From Mucilaginibacter hurinus (GTDB lineage: Bacteria > Bacteroidota > Bacteroidia > Sphingobacteriales > Sphingobacteriaceae): a DNA stretch of 64,000 nt. The stretch's first letter is position 1, and the number at the start of each line of letters is the position of its first letter. Under the pieces are notes generated by a model. It saw only the letters and a list, made by a program, of their open reading frames with translations. It ran no database searches and was not told the DNA's origin. The stretch spans positions 372,001-436,000 of the forward strand of contig NZ_QGDC01000002.1 in assembly GCF_003324525.1 (NCBI RefSeq), in the 5' to 3' direction. This document shows, one piece after another, positions 1-7,575 of this stretch. The translations under genes were made by a program, and so were the position numbers.

Positions 1-178
1 TTTTTAATAATGACACACAGCGGCCATCCTCTGTATAAGAATGACAAATGCCGTTGCTGGCATTACCTAAACCTTTGTTTTCATTTTTCCGCTTGCTCCC
101 ACTCGATGCACATGATACGTCATACTTTGCGGCATCAGCCAGAATATTTAATTTCTCCGTTATCCGATCAGCGTTCAT
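1..178 (-). CDS. Radical SAM protein, putative DNA modification/repair (N-terminal part, cut by window edge)
   Basis: Reading the minus strand from the ATG at 178 gives 59 codons that stay open to the window edge. The peptide starts MNADRITEKLNILADAAKYD and continues through SCASSGS, GLGNASNGICHSY and DGRCVSLLK. I recognise this as the N-terminus of the radical SAM family annotated as a putative DNA modification/repair protein, usually found beside a uracil-DNA-glycosylase-like partner. The radical SAM CxxxCxxC motif would come just after the cut and is not visible. The start codon abuts a large perfect palindrome, so its promoter region is probably operator-controlled. Family assignment rests on memory of the conserved N-terminal motif; the partner gene would lie outside the window. 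Confidence 0.75.
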   Translation of the reverse strand, partial: MNADRITEKLNILADAAKYDVSCASSGSKRKNENKGLGNASNGICHSYTEDGRCVSLLK

Positions 179-218
179 ACCATCAAAAATACTAAAAATA
201 TTAGTATTTTTGATGGTA
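178..218 (-). promoter_or_regulatory. Perfect 18-bp inverted repeat with SOS-like core at radical SAM start codon
   Basis: Arms 178-195 and 201-218 are perfectly complementary, with a 5-base AT spacer. The central 15 bases (191-205) read ACTAA-AAATA-TTAGT. The same layout, with a 5-base spacer, occurs upstream of the SRAP gene and umuD. The palindrome ends on the first base of the start codon of the radical SAM gene. I infer a LexA-type or similar repressor operator; a hairpin role cannot be excluded. Confidence 0.6.
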
Positions 219-304
219 ATAGGAAAAAGCTTACTCCGAATTTGCGTAGCCAAGAAGAATGGCAGGAATATAAAAAAGCTTATTAATCAGAAACGGTATT
301 TACG

Positions 305-919
305 TTAACCGTCTGTTCTCTTTATAATGTTCTTAATTACCTCATCCAGCCGATTACTGCTTTCTTCGAGCATACTTATAATAGCTGTTTCACTGGCATT
401 TAAATCAAGTTTTTTCAGGATGCCTACCAAACCCATAATGTTGGCAAGCGGTGCACGTACTATGTGCGACTGTTCATAAGCTATTTCGTCAAGTAGCTCT
501 TGCTTGGTTTCCAAATCTTTGTGAATGGTTTCCACTTGTTTCTTGGCACTTTCATATTCAGTAATATCATAGCCAAGGCAAAATACACCTTCGGGTTCAC
601 CATTTTTTACCATTAAAGTGAATTCCCATTGCGTAACTATAAATCCACCGTGGCCATTATGTTTGCGGATGGTTGCCGGAAAAAGTTTGCCGGGATTTTG
701 ATAACACTTTCCACCAACTTCCTGGCACACTTTAGTATCATCAGGATGCATGGTAATATGATAAGGCTGCCCTACGAAGTTATCGTTAATGAAGGCAAAA
801 CTCTTTTTATAATGATTATTTATATAAGTATAATTGCCCTCATTGTCTGTACAGATAATGTAGTAGAAGTCTGAGTCGTGAAGGAGTGCCTTTGTGGCTT
901 CAAAATCTTGTACAGGCAT
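305..919 (-). CDS. PAS-domain protein with orphan histidine-kinase dimerisation segment
   Basis: A 204-residue protein. Residues about 10-125 form a PAS fold (ICTDNEGNYTYIN near the start, GVFCLGYDITE at the end). A coiled-coil linker follows (KKQVETIHKDLETKQELLDE), then an H-box-like helix SHIVRAPLANIMGL at about 152-165, where the His sits as in HisKA phosphoacceptor helices. No HATPase domain follows; the protein ends about 40 residues later. It therefore cannot autophosphorylate alone. It could be a phosphotransfer or dimerisation partner, or a sensor that inhibits a full kinase. It lies 52 bases downstream of bioB on the same strand, with no evident functional link. Confidence 0.7.
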   Translation of the reverse strand: MPVQDFEATKALLHDSDFYYIICTDNEGNYTYINNHYKKSFAFINDNFVGQPYHITMHPDDTKVCQEVGGKCYQNPGKLFPATIRKHNGHGGFIVTQWEFTLMVKNGEPEGVFCLGYDITEYESAKKQVETIHKDLETKQELLDEIAYEQSHIVRAPLANIMGLVGILKKLDLNASETAIISMLEESSNRLDEVIKNIIKRTDG

Positions 920-971
920 TAAATCTTATACAACCTTATTACCGTATTTGTTTAAAACCGCCTGAATAATT

Positions 972-1991
972 TTAACCAATCACTTCATTAATACTCATTT
1001 CCCTTAGTTCTTTGGGCTCATTAGGCCTGCCATTTTTAAATGCCTCGCGTGGTGTAAGGCCCAGCAATTCAAACATCGCCATATCATCAGCAAAAGCGGG
1101 ATTTGGGGTAGTCAGTAATTTATCACCAGCGAAAATTGAATTGGCACCCGCCATGAAGCAAAGGGCCTGTTCTACCGTGCTCATCTCGGTACGGCCGGCC
1201 GATAAACGTACAACCGTTTTTGGCATAACAATACGTGCGGTAGCTATCATCCGCACCATATCCCATACCGATACACGCGGCTGATCGGCGAGCGGAGTTC
1301 CTTTAACCGGCACTAATGCGTTAACAGGTACAGATTCAGGGTGCTTTGGCAAATTACTCAACGTCTTGAGCATGGAAATACGATCTTCTTCGGTTTCGCC
1401 CAGGCCAATGATTCCACCGCTGCAAACAGTTAATTTCGCTTTCCGTGCATGTTCAAGGGTTTTCAGACGATCATCATAGGTGCGGGTAGTGATAATACGT
1501 TTATAGTCGTCTTCAGATGTATCAAGATTATGATTGTAGGCATATAAACCGGCATCAGCCAAACGTTGCGCCTGGCTTTCGGTAAGCATACCAAGCGTGC
1601 AGCAAACCTCCATATCCATACTGTTTACCGCCTTTACCATTTCAAGCACTTTATCAAAGTCGCGGTTATCACGTACTTCACGCCAGGCAGCACCCATGCA
1701 TAAACGCGAAGCGCCGCCATCCTTAGCTTTTTGGGCTGCCATAATTACTTCATGCAATGGCATTATAGCGTGCACATCAACCCCGGTGTTATACCGTGCT
1801 GCCTGCGGGCAGTAAGCACAATCCTCGGGGCATCCACCCGTTTTTATGGATATAAGCGAACTGATCTGTACTTCCGAATAATCTTTATTCTCGCGGTGTA
1901 TGGTTGCGGCGCGGTAAATCAAGTCCAGTAACGGCAAATGATATATTTCAGCTATTTCTTCCTGTGTCCAGTTATTTCTTACCTCTGTCAT
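972..1991 (-). CDS. bioB: Biotin synthase
   Basis: BioB inserts sulfur into dethiobiotin using a radical SAM [4Fe-4S] cluster and a sacrificial [2Fe-2S] cluster, the last step of biotin synthesis. The 339-residue protein has the cluster motif [12 protein letters not shown] with Cys54, Cys58 and Cys61, the [11 protein letters not shown] and VCCTLGML segments that supply [2Fe-2S] cysteines, and [11 protein letters not shown] carrying the arginine ligand. The length is normal for the family. The start ATG lies 22 bases after the mgtE stop, so the two are probably co-transcribed. No other bio genes are nearby. Confidence 0.97.
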   Translation of the reverse strand: MTEVRNNWTQEEIAEIYHLPLLDLIYRAATIHRENKDYSEVQISSLISIKTGGCPEDCAYCPQAARYNTGVDVHAIMPLHEVIMAAQKAKDGGASRLCMGAAWREVRDNRDFDKVLEMVKAVNSMDMEVCCTLGMLTESQAQRLADAGLYAYNHNLDTSEDDYKRIITTRTYDDRLKTLEHARKAKLTVCSGGIIGLGETEEDRISMLKTLSNLPKHPESVPVNALVPVKGTPLADQPRVSVWDMVRMIATARIVMPKTVVRLSAGRTEMSTVEQALCFMAGANSIFAGDKLLTTPNPAFADDMAMFELLGLTPREAFKNGRPNEPKELREMSINEVIG

Positions 1992-2013
1992 TGCAATAAT
2001 TAATGGTACAAAT

Positions 2014-3363
2014 TTATAATAAAAGCCTGGAAGCTAACCACAGCGGGAGCAAAAATCCAAAGCAATCAGTAAACGTAGTGATTATGATAGAGGACGCCAC
2101 CGCGGGATCAATCCCTACACGCTTTAATACCAGTGGTATAGAAGCGCCGGTAACACCGGCTATTAGTAAGTTGCAGGTCATGGCTAAAAACAACACTACA
2201 CCCAACATCGGGTTTGCGTCGTAAAACAGCGCTACTGCCAGCACTATAAGGCCGTTGCAGGCACCGTTGATCATGCCTACTAAAAATTCTTTAAATACCG
2301 TACTATAGGCTTGCCTGTCGGTCAGGTCGCTTAGCGAAATGCGTCGAACCGTTACCGCCAGTGCCTGGGTAGCGGCATTACCGCCCATGCCGGCAATAAT
2401 AGTCATATACGCTGAAATAATTGACAGCTTAGCAACTGTTGAATCAAAATTACGAATGATAGAAGCAGCCAGAAAAGCAGTTGCTAAATTGATAACAAGC
2501 CACGGTAAACGGCTTTTCACCGCGTCCTGCCAGTTACCCGCAAGTTCCTCATCTTCTGATACACCGGATATTTTCAATATATCCTCGGTGTTCTCTTCCT
2601 CCATTACATCAATAATATCGTCAATTGTAATACGCCCAAGCAATTTCATGTGGCCATCAACCACAGGTATGCTGGTAAGGTTGTACTGTGACATCAGCCT
2701 GGCCACCTCTTCCTGGTCAAGGCCGGCTTCAACAAATACAAAATCCTTTACAACAATGTCCCTGATTTTAGTACCTGCACGCGATTTAATAATATCCTTC
2801 AGAGACACGATGCCCTGCAATATATCTTTGTCGTCTACCGCAAAAATGGTATAAAATTCCTCCATTTCCTCCGACTGACGGATAACCTCGTCAAGCGCGG
2901 TTTTTTTATCAAAATCTACACCTACCTTCAGAACCTCGGTAGTCATTAACCCACCGGCCGTTTCTTCGTCGTAATTTAGCAGCGTACGTATATTGCTGGC
3001 ATCCTCTTCGTCAATATCATCCAGAATCTCCTGCTGCTCCTCTTCATCCAGTTGCGATATAATGTCGGTCGCCACATCATCATCCAACTCCTTGATGATC
3101 TCTGATCGTTTTTCAGGATCAAGGCTTATTAAAATATTTTCCGGATGATACTCCTCACCCATTTCAGAGATCACCTCCGAGGCAAATACGGTGGGGAGAA
3201 TAGTAATGATGCGCTCTTTGGCTTCTTGCGGGAGTTTTTCAAAAATGATTGCTATCTCTGAGGCGTGATATTCCTTTAATACCCTCTCCAATTCGGCATC
3301 ATCACCCTCCAGCGCAGTTTTAATGCGCAGCAGGTCGGACTTATCAATTTCAAAAGATTGCAT
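2014..3363 (-). CDS. mgtE: Magnesium transporter MgtE
   Basis: A 449-residue inner-membrane Mg2+ channel/transporter. An acidic helical N-domain (about 1-125) is followed by two CBS domains (about 130-255, including [20 protein letters not shown]), a connecting helix, and five C-terminal membrane segments from about 285. The family motif [13 protein letters not shown] is present in the second helix. In characterised MgtE proteins the cytoplasmic domains bind Mg2+ and close the pore. All expected domains are intact. It is followed closely by bioB; the upstream small gene ends at its own terminator, so mgtE should have a separate promoter in 3364-3400. Confidence 0.96.
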   Translation of the reverse strand: MQSFEIDKSDLLRIKTALEGDDAELERVLKEYHASEIAIIFEKLPQEAKERIITILPTVFASEVISEMGEEYHPENILISLDPEKRSEIIKELDDDVATDIISQLDEEEQQEILDDIDEEDASNIRTLLNYDEETAGGLMTTEVLKVGVDFDKKTALDEVIRQSEEMEEFYTIFAVDDKDILQGIVSLKDIIKSRAGTKIRDIVVKDFVFVEAGLDQEEVARLMSQYNLTSIPVVDGHMKLLGRITIDDIIDVMEEENTEDILKISGVSEDEELAGNWQDAVKSRLPWLVINLATAFLAASIIRNFDSTVAKLSIISAYMTIIAGMGGNAATQALAVTVRRISLSDLTDRQAYSTVFKEFLVGMINGACNGLIVLAVALFYDANPMLGVVLFLAMTCNLLIAGVTGASIPLVLKRVGIDPAVASSIIITTFTDCFGFLLPLWLASRLLL

Positions 3364-3400
3364 GCCCGACTAAATTAAACAAATTATACCCAACCGAAAT

Positions 3401-3426
3401 AAAAAAGGGCGATTTATTGATCGCCC
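3401..3426 (-). terminator. Rho-independent terminator after the 92-residue gene
   Basis: Arms GGGCGAT (3407-3413) and ATCGCCC (3420-3426) flank a 6-base loop, and on the minus strand the stem is followed by six T residues. This is a textbook intrinsic terminator, 25 bases past the stop of the small gene. Confidence 0.85.
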
Positions 3427-3450
3427 CGGGGTTAATTTAATTTTGTGATG

Positions 3451-3729
3451 TTAAGCCACTTTACTAAGCTTATATGAGATGTTTTCGTGATTGATAATAA
3501 GTTCGTCCTGGTTCATAGACTCGATCATTATCCTGCGCTCGCCCAAACGGTCATAGTTGTGTATGAGCAAATACATATCGCCTTCGTTGTTGATCATTCG
3601 AAAAGGTGAAACAACAGTACCGGCAACTTTAGCATCCCTGTAATAGCTTATTTTTAACAGATGCTTAACAAAGTCAAACTCAAATCTTTTCTCTTTCTCG
3701 AGATAGATCCCTAATGGCAGACTGTTCAT
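3451..3729 (-). CDS. Small protein of unknown function, 92 residues
   Basis: The ATG-started frame begins MNSLPLGIYLEKEKRFEFDF and has a charged, mixed alpha/beta composition with no signal peptide or membrane segment. I do not recognise the family. A strong intrinsic terminator 25 bases after the stop supports it being a real monocistronic gene. It lies between mgtE and the SRAP gene; the 106-base gap to the SRAP stop holds no other feature I can support. Confidence 0.6.
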   Translation of the reverse strand: MNSLPLGIYLEKEKRFEFDFVKHLLKISYYRDAKVAGTVVSPFRMINNEGDMYLLIHNYDRLGERRIMIESMNQDELIINHENISYKLSKVA

Positions 3730-3835
3730 GATGTTTTATATGGGAATATGTGTTATATAGAAGATTTAACCAAAGGGTTTGAAATTTGTTTGCGAAACAG
3801 TAAAAAATCTAACCGCAGATGGCTGCACATTTGGC

Positions 3836-4450
3836 TTATTCCTTCTTATGATCCTTATGCACGGTTATCTTCAGATCTTCGGACCGGCAGGGATTTTTTC
3901 GCAGAAAATCCACACGTTGCACGCTTGTATAATTAGCGTTGATCCAGGTTTTAACCCCGGCGCGTTCTAGTATTGCCGGCATCCGGTTATGTATCTCTGC
4001 CATAGCCGGATTAGGTGGCATAGTGATCATAACGAACGTAGGCAACAAAACATTTGTTTTAATGTCAATCCATATGTCCCACAGCCCGGCAATATAAAAC
4101 GGCTGCCCATCTGCACGTTCAATACGGTATGTGCGCTCCTGTTCGCTATTGTACTCAAAAAATGCCTGTATGCGCACCACGCAATGCTTACGGCCAATTA
4201 ATTCATTCCACAATGGCACCGTAAATAACGATTCTATCCGCGCATGTTTATTTTTGCTATGAATTTTATCATCATCAAGCGACAATAAACCCCAGCGAAA
4301 CTGCTGCACCTTGTCGGGCATAGCATCGGTAACCACCGGCAGCATAGAACCTGGGTTAGTCCCCCCATTGTTTTTTGGCTTATAAACACTGCCATCCCGG
4401 GTGATAACTTTAATATGTTTTTGTTCGCCTATCTCTACGTGTCCGCACAT
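3836..4450 (-). CDS. SRAP-domain abasic-site DNA-protein crosslink protein (HMCES/YedK family)
   Basis: SRAP proteins use the N-terminal cysteine, exposed after Met removal, to form a thiazolidine crosslink with abasic sites in single-stranded DNA, shielding them during replication. The 204-residue protein starts MCGH, which fixes the start codon because Cys2 is catalytic. Glu99 in FFEYNS and His154 in HNRMPAIL match the conserved Glu and His; Arg71 and Glu73 sit in the ARIE segment. The neighbouring translesion polymerase genes and the operator palindrome 23 bases upstream fit a DNA-damage role. A 65-base gap from the polymerase gene suggests its own promoter. Confidence 0.93.
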   Translation of the reverse strand: MCGHVEIGEQKHIKVITRDGSVYKPKNNGGTNPGSMLPVVTDAMPDKVQQFRWGLLSLDDDKIHSKNKHARIESLFTVPLWNELIGRKHCVVRIQAFFEYNSEQERTYRIERADGQPFYIAGLWDIWIDIKTNVLLPTFVMITMPPNPAMAEIHNRMPAILERAGVKTWINANYTSVQRVDFLRKNPCRSEDLKITVHKDHKKE

Positions 4451-4473
4451 GTGTCATCTATTAATTATACAAA

Positions 4474-4488
4474 GCTAATATTTTTAGC
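4474..4488 (-). promoter_or_regulatory. SOS-like operator upstream of SRAP gene
   Basis: GCTAA-TATTT-TTAGC is a perfect 5-bp inverted repeat around a 5-base AT spacer, 23 bases before the SRAP start codon. It has the same arms and spacing as the site before umuD, and one base change per arm from the site before the radical SAM gene. Inferred repressor site. Confidence 0.65.
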
Positions 4489-4515
4489 AAATCATGCAAA
4501 ATTTAGTAGATTATA

Positions 4516-5775
4516 TTATTTTGTTATGATAATATCTTTCCAATTGGTAGTGTACTTTTTACTCAGATAGTCCTGTTTCATAGCCCATTTTTTATCAAAC
4601 CCTTCAACAGCCAGTTTAAGCGCCCCGCGACCGAACCGTTGATTTACATCGTCCATCAATTCGGCAAGCCTTTGTTCACGGTTATTATGGTAGCCGTTAA
4701 ACAAATTATACTGTACTTCTCCTGCCGGGATAATGCCGGTAGCCCTGATGCCGGTTTTTAAGTAATTATAACCCGGCTGCCAGATAGCCCTTAACGCCTG
4801 TACAGCTATACGGGTAAACTGGTGCGTACTATTAGCTGCAAACGGCACCTTCACTGTAATACTGGGGTAATGCTGATCGTGCTTTACATTATGCTTGTTG
4901 GTACGCAAGTAAATAGTAAGCGTAAGCGCCATGCTTTTTTGCTGTCGCAGTTTAAGGGCTACTGTAGCGGCGTGCATGGCCACGGCTTCTTCAATGGGCT
5001 CAAGCCGGGTTTGGTAGCTGTTAAAACTCTGGCTACTCTCAATACCTTTTGAACGCTCGGCTACATCCCTTATCACATTACACGGTTTTCCCCATAATTC
5101 CTGGTGAAGCCGCCAACCCTGCACAGTCATATGCTGCCGCACCCAGTCAGCTTTCTGGTTACGAAAGTCGGCTGCAGTTGCAATGTTATATTCCGAAAGC
5201 TTTTTATAATACGCCAGCCCAACTCCCCAAACATCTTCTATCGGGAAATTTTCAACCACCTCCGTAATTTTTTTTTCTGTATCCAGCACAAGGTAATCAC
5301 GCCTGAGTTTTTTGGCAGCCTTGTTTGCCAGTTTAGCCAAGCTAAGCGTGGGGCCTATACCCAGGGTTATGGATAGGCCGGTATCATGCATTACATTGCG
5401 GGTTATTAAATCAGCATGCTCATCCAGGTTAAGGCTGTGTATGTTGCCCAGCGCCATAAATGCTTCGTCAATGCTGTACACCATCAGCATATAGGTGTAA
5501 CGCGCCAGGTTATTCATTAGCCGTGCACTCATATCGGCATACAGCGGATAATTGCTGCTAAATATTACGGCATTATTATCACGCAGATTTTTGCGCACCA
5601 TAAACTCCGCGTCAGCCATCTTTATTCCCAGGGCCTTAGCTTCGTTACTGCGGGCTATAACGCAGCCGTCGTTATTGCTAAGTACTACCACTACCCTGCC
5701 TTTCAGTTGCGGCTGAAAAAGCGTTTCGCAACTCACGTAACAGTTATTAATGTCAACATGCGCAAACATTGGCAT
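4516..5775 (-). CDS. umuC: Y-family translesion DNA polymerase (UmuC-like)
   Basis: A 419-residue error-prone polymerase that copies past damaged bases. Conserved Y-family features are the N-terminal HVDINNCYVSCE with Asp8, the nucleotide-binding segment SNNDGCVIARSNEAKALGI, and the SIDEAF motif with catalytic Asp103-Glu104. Thumb and little-finger regions follow, and the C-terminal DUF4113-like tail is present (ending in KKYTTNWKDII). The length matches UmuC. The first 23 bases overlap the end of the umuD-like gene, indicating translational coupling. A start two codons later (MFAHVD) is equally possible. Confidence 0.95.
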   Translation of the reverse strand: MPMFAHVDINNCYVSCETLFQPQLKGRVVVVLSNNDGCVIARSNEAKALGIKMADAEFMVRKNLRDNNAVIFSSNYPLYADMSARLMNNLARYTYMLMVYSIDEAFMALGNIHSLNLDEHADLITRNVMHDTGLSITLGIGPTLSLAKLANKAAKKLRRDYLVLDTEKKITEVVENFPIEDVWGVGLAYYKKLSEYNIATAADFRNQKADWVRQHMTVQGWRLHQELWGKPCNVIRDVAERSKGIESSQSFNSYQTRLEPIEEAVAMHAATVALKLRQQKSMALTLTIYLRTNKHNVKHDQHYPSITVKVPFAANSTHQFTRIAVQALRAIWQPGYNYLKTGIRATGIIPAGEVQYNLFNGYHNNREQRLAELMDDVNQRFGRGALKLAVEGFDKKWAMKQDYLSKKYTTNWKDIIITK

Positions 5776-6184
5776 ACCTCCCCGTTCGCAATTGTGCCGG
5801 CAGTACGGGGTTTAGCGTCAGCATCACTACGCCCCAGCAAGTCCATGTTTCTGTTTGTTCAATCGTTATCGTGTCTGCAGTGTTATCGGCCTTTAGCATG
5901 AGCCTGCCTGGTTGCGGGCAGTATTCGCGCGTAAAGAATGCTTCTTCGTGGTAAAATACAACAATGCTGCCTGCTACCGGTCTCAGGCTTCTGTCAATAA
6001 CTAATATGTTATCAGGTAAAATGTTGTAACTGCGCATAGCCTCGCTGCCCATACGCATAAAAAAGGTATTGTCAGGATCCATCACCGTTATGTCGGTTAT
6101 ATCAAGCTCCGGCTCCTCGTGCGTTAACATAGGCAGCCTGAAACCTAATACATCCCGTTTGGTACGTTGCTTTTTTAACCGCAT
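5753..6184 (-). CDS. umuD: UmuD-like S24 protein lacking the catalytic Ser-Lys dyad
   Basis: A 143-residue S24/LexA-fold protein encoded directly before and overlapping the polymerase gene, the umuDC arrangement. The core ILPDNILVIDRSLRPVAGSIVVF aligns well with UmuD. Where UmuD has D-S-M, with Ser60 the self-cleavage nucleophile, this protein reads E-A-M (Ala49). Where UmuD has T-V-K with the general-base Lys, it reads T-R-E (residues 85-87). It should therefore not self-cleave, so any activation of the polymerase must work differently, or it acts as a fixed accessory subunit. An operator-like palindrome lies 5 bases upstream of the start. Confidence 0.88.
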   Translation of the reverse strand: MRLKKQRTKRDVLGFRLPMLTHEEPELDITDITVMDPDNTFFMRMGSEAMRSYNILPDNILVIDRSLRPVAGSIVVFYHEEAFFTREYCPQPGRLMLKADNTADTITIEQTETWTCWGVVMLTLNPVLPAQLRTGRYANVCAC

Positions 6185-6189
6185 ACAAT

Positions 6190-6236
6190 GCTAATTTTTT
6201 TAGCAAATGTAATTAAATTGAAGTAAATTCAGGCAA
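6190..6236 (-). promoter_or_regulatory. umuD promoter region with SOS-like operator
   Basis: The operator GCTAA-TTTTT-TTAGC spans 6190-6204, extended by a T:A pair on its flanks. On the minus strand a -7 element TACATTTG (6204-6211) matches the Bacteroidota TAnnTTTG consensus and shares one base with the palindrome. A TTG (6234-6236) lies 22 bases further upstream, slightly far for a -33 element. A bound repressor here would cover the transcription start. Confidence 0.6.
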
Positions 6237-6293
6237 CAATTTTGTAAAATACCTCACACAAGGTGGTTGTATATAGATTACGATTGAAACAAT

Positions 6294-6794
6294 CTAAAAA
6301 TTATTATCATCTGCAGACGGGCCGTAAATTGAAGGCACCTTTATACCCTTAAGCCGCATGTAGACCGTTAACTGACCGCGATGATGAACCATATGATTGA
6401 CCGTCATTTCAATATGCACGCGTTTGGGCGCGCTAAACACTACTTTACCATTGGCCTTCAACTCAAATGTTTCGTCAAGGTCGTTATTTTTTACACGAGC
6501 TAAAGCTGCCTGCGCCTTTTGCACATTATCGTTAAAGTGCGCTACCAACTCATCGCTTGTATTTGCCTGAAAGTGCGGATAGGTAACAAAATCAATTTCT
6601 GTGGCTTCTATCATGGAGGCTATCCATAAAGGTATCTCGGCGGTTAAATGAGTAAGGTACCCCAATGGCATCGATGTTTCGTGCGGTTTCCACCCCCATT
6701 CTGATTCCGGAATACGTTCTATACATTTTCTTGTAGCGCCTGTTTCGGCTTCAAGTTCTTTTGCGAAGGCTTGTGCAAAGGTGATATCGTCCAT
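6294..6794 (-). CDS. DinB-superfamily four-helix metal-binding protein
   Basis: A 166-residue DinB-fold protein. The conserved histidines are visible: one in GYLTHLTAE near residue 52, and the HMVHHRGQL motif near the C-terminus that supplies two more metal ligands. Many members are thiol transferases acting on mycothiol or bacillithiol, or have no known substrate; nothing here identifies the substrate. Despite the family name (damage-inducible in Bacillus) there is no SOS-like box at its start. A different 10-bp inverted repeat overlaps its start codon. Confidence 0.85.
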   Translation of the reverse strand: MDDITFAQAFAKELEAETGATRKCIERIPESEWGWKPHETSMPLGYLTHLTAEIPLWIASMIEATEIDFVTYPHFQANTSDELVAHFNDNVQKAQAALARVKNNDLDETFELKANGKVVFSAPKRVHIEMTVNHMVHHRGQLTVYMRLKGIKVPSIYGPSADDNNF

Positions 6795-6820
6795 AATAAT
6801 ATCGTTGGCTATTATTATGG
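6791..6820 (-). promoter_or_regulatory. 10-bp perfect inverted repeat over the DinB-fold gene start
   Basis: CCATAATAAT (6791-6800) and ATTATTATGG (6811-6820) are perfect complements around a 10-base spacer. The left arm includes the start codon of the DinB-fold gene. It could be an operator or an mRNA hairpin that hides the start codon. Confidence 0.45.
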
Positions 6821-6959
6821 TTTACAAATATCCTGTTATCATTGTTTGCGCTGATTGGTCTGATCAGAGGATTTTCAGAATACCTGATCTTTATGAAAGA
6901 GCGGACTTTGGAATCCCGAGTATCATCTTCTTTTGAAAGTGCAGGGGTAAGACTTTTAA

Positions 6960-7574
6960 TTACACGCTAAACAAATATTTAACCTTTACCCCTGCTATAC
7001 TGTTAATCCGACTGATAACTATGTTAACCTGCGTTTTACGTACAGATAATGACATCATGCACTGGTTATCAAACTGCTGATTTAGCACAGTAACATCGTT
7101 TTCTTTAATTATTCGCATCACATCGTTCATTTGCGTATACTCAAACTCAAGGCTATACACGTCGTTTACTGTTTTTTTAACAACAGCAAGTTTATTCAGC
7201 GCATCTTCAGTAGCCGATTTGTATGCGTTTATCAGGCCGGGCACACCTAACAAGGTGCCCCCAAAGTAACGTACAACCACTACCACCAGGTTGGTTAAAT
7301 CACGCGATAACAGGGTATTAAGTATAGGCCGGCCGGCAGTTCCCGACGGCTCGCCATCATCGTTAACCCTAAAAACCGAACGATCAGGCGTAAGCCGCAT
7401 GGCCCAGCAGTGATGTACTGCTTTAGGGTGCGCTTTTTTTAAAGCTGCAACCAGTTCTTTAACTTCAGTGTCTGACTTTACGGGATACGCAAAACTTAAG
7501 AACTTGCTGCCGCGATCTGCAAACAATCCTTCCCCCGGTTCTTCGATAGTCAAATAGGTATCTTCAAAAAGCAT
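6960..7574 (-). CDS. YigZ/IMPACT family protein
   Basis: A 204-residue UPF0029/IMPACT-family protein. The N-domain contains AHPKAVHHCWAMRL and the family signature DDGEPSGTAGRPIL, followed by VVVVRYFGGTLLG. The C-terminal ferredoxin-like domain covers about residues 130-204. Eukaryotic IMPACT regulates the Gcn2 kinase; the bacterial role is not settled. Its start lies one base from the ribD stop, so it is co-transcribed as the downstream gene of a ribD operon. Confidence 0.92.
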   Translation of the reverse strand: MLFEDTYLTIEEPGEGLFADRGSKFLSFAYPVKSDTEVKELVAALKKAHPKAVHHCWAMRLTPDRSVFRVNDDGEPSGTAGRPILNTLLSRDLTNLVVVVVRYFGGTLLGVPGLINAYKSATEDALNKLAVVKKTVNDVYSLEFEYTQMNDVMRIIKENDVTVLNQQFDNQCMMSLSVRKTQVNIVISRINSIAGVKVKYLFSV

Positions 7575-7575
7575 A

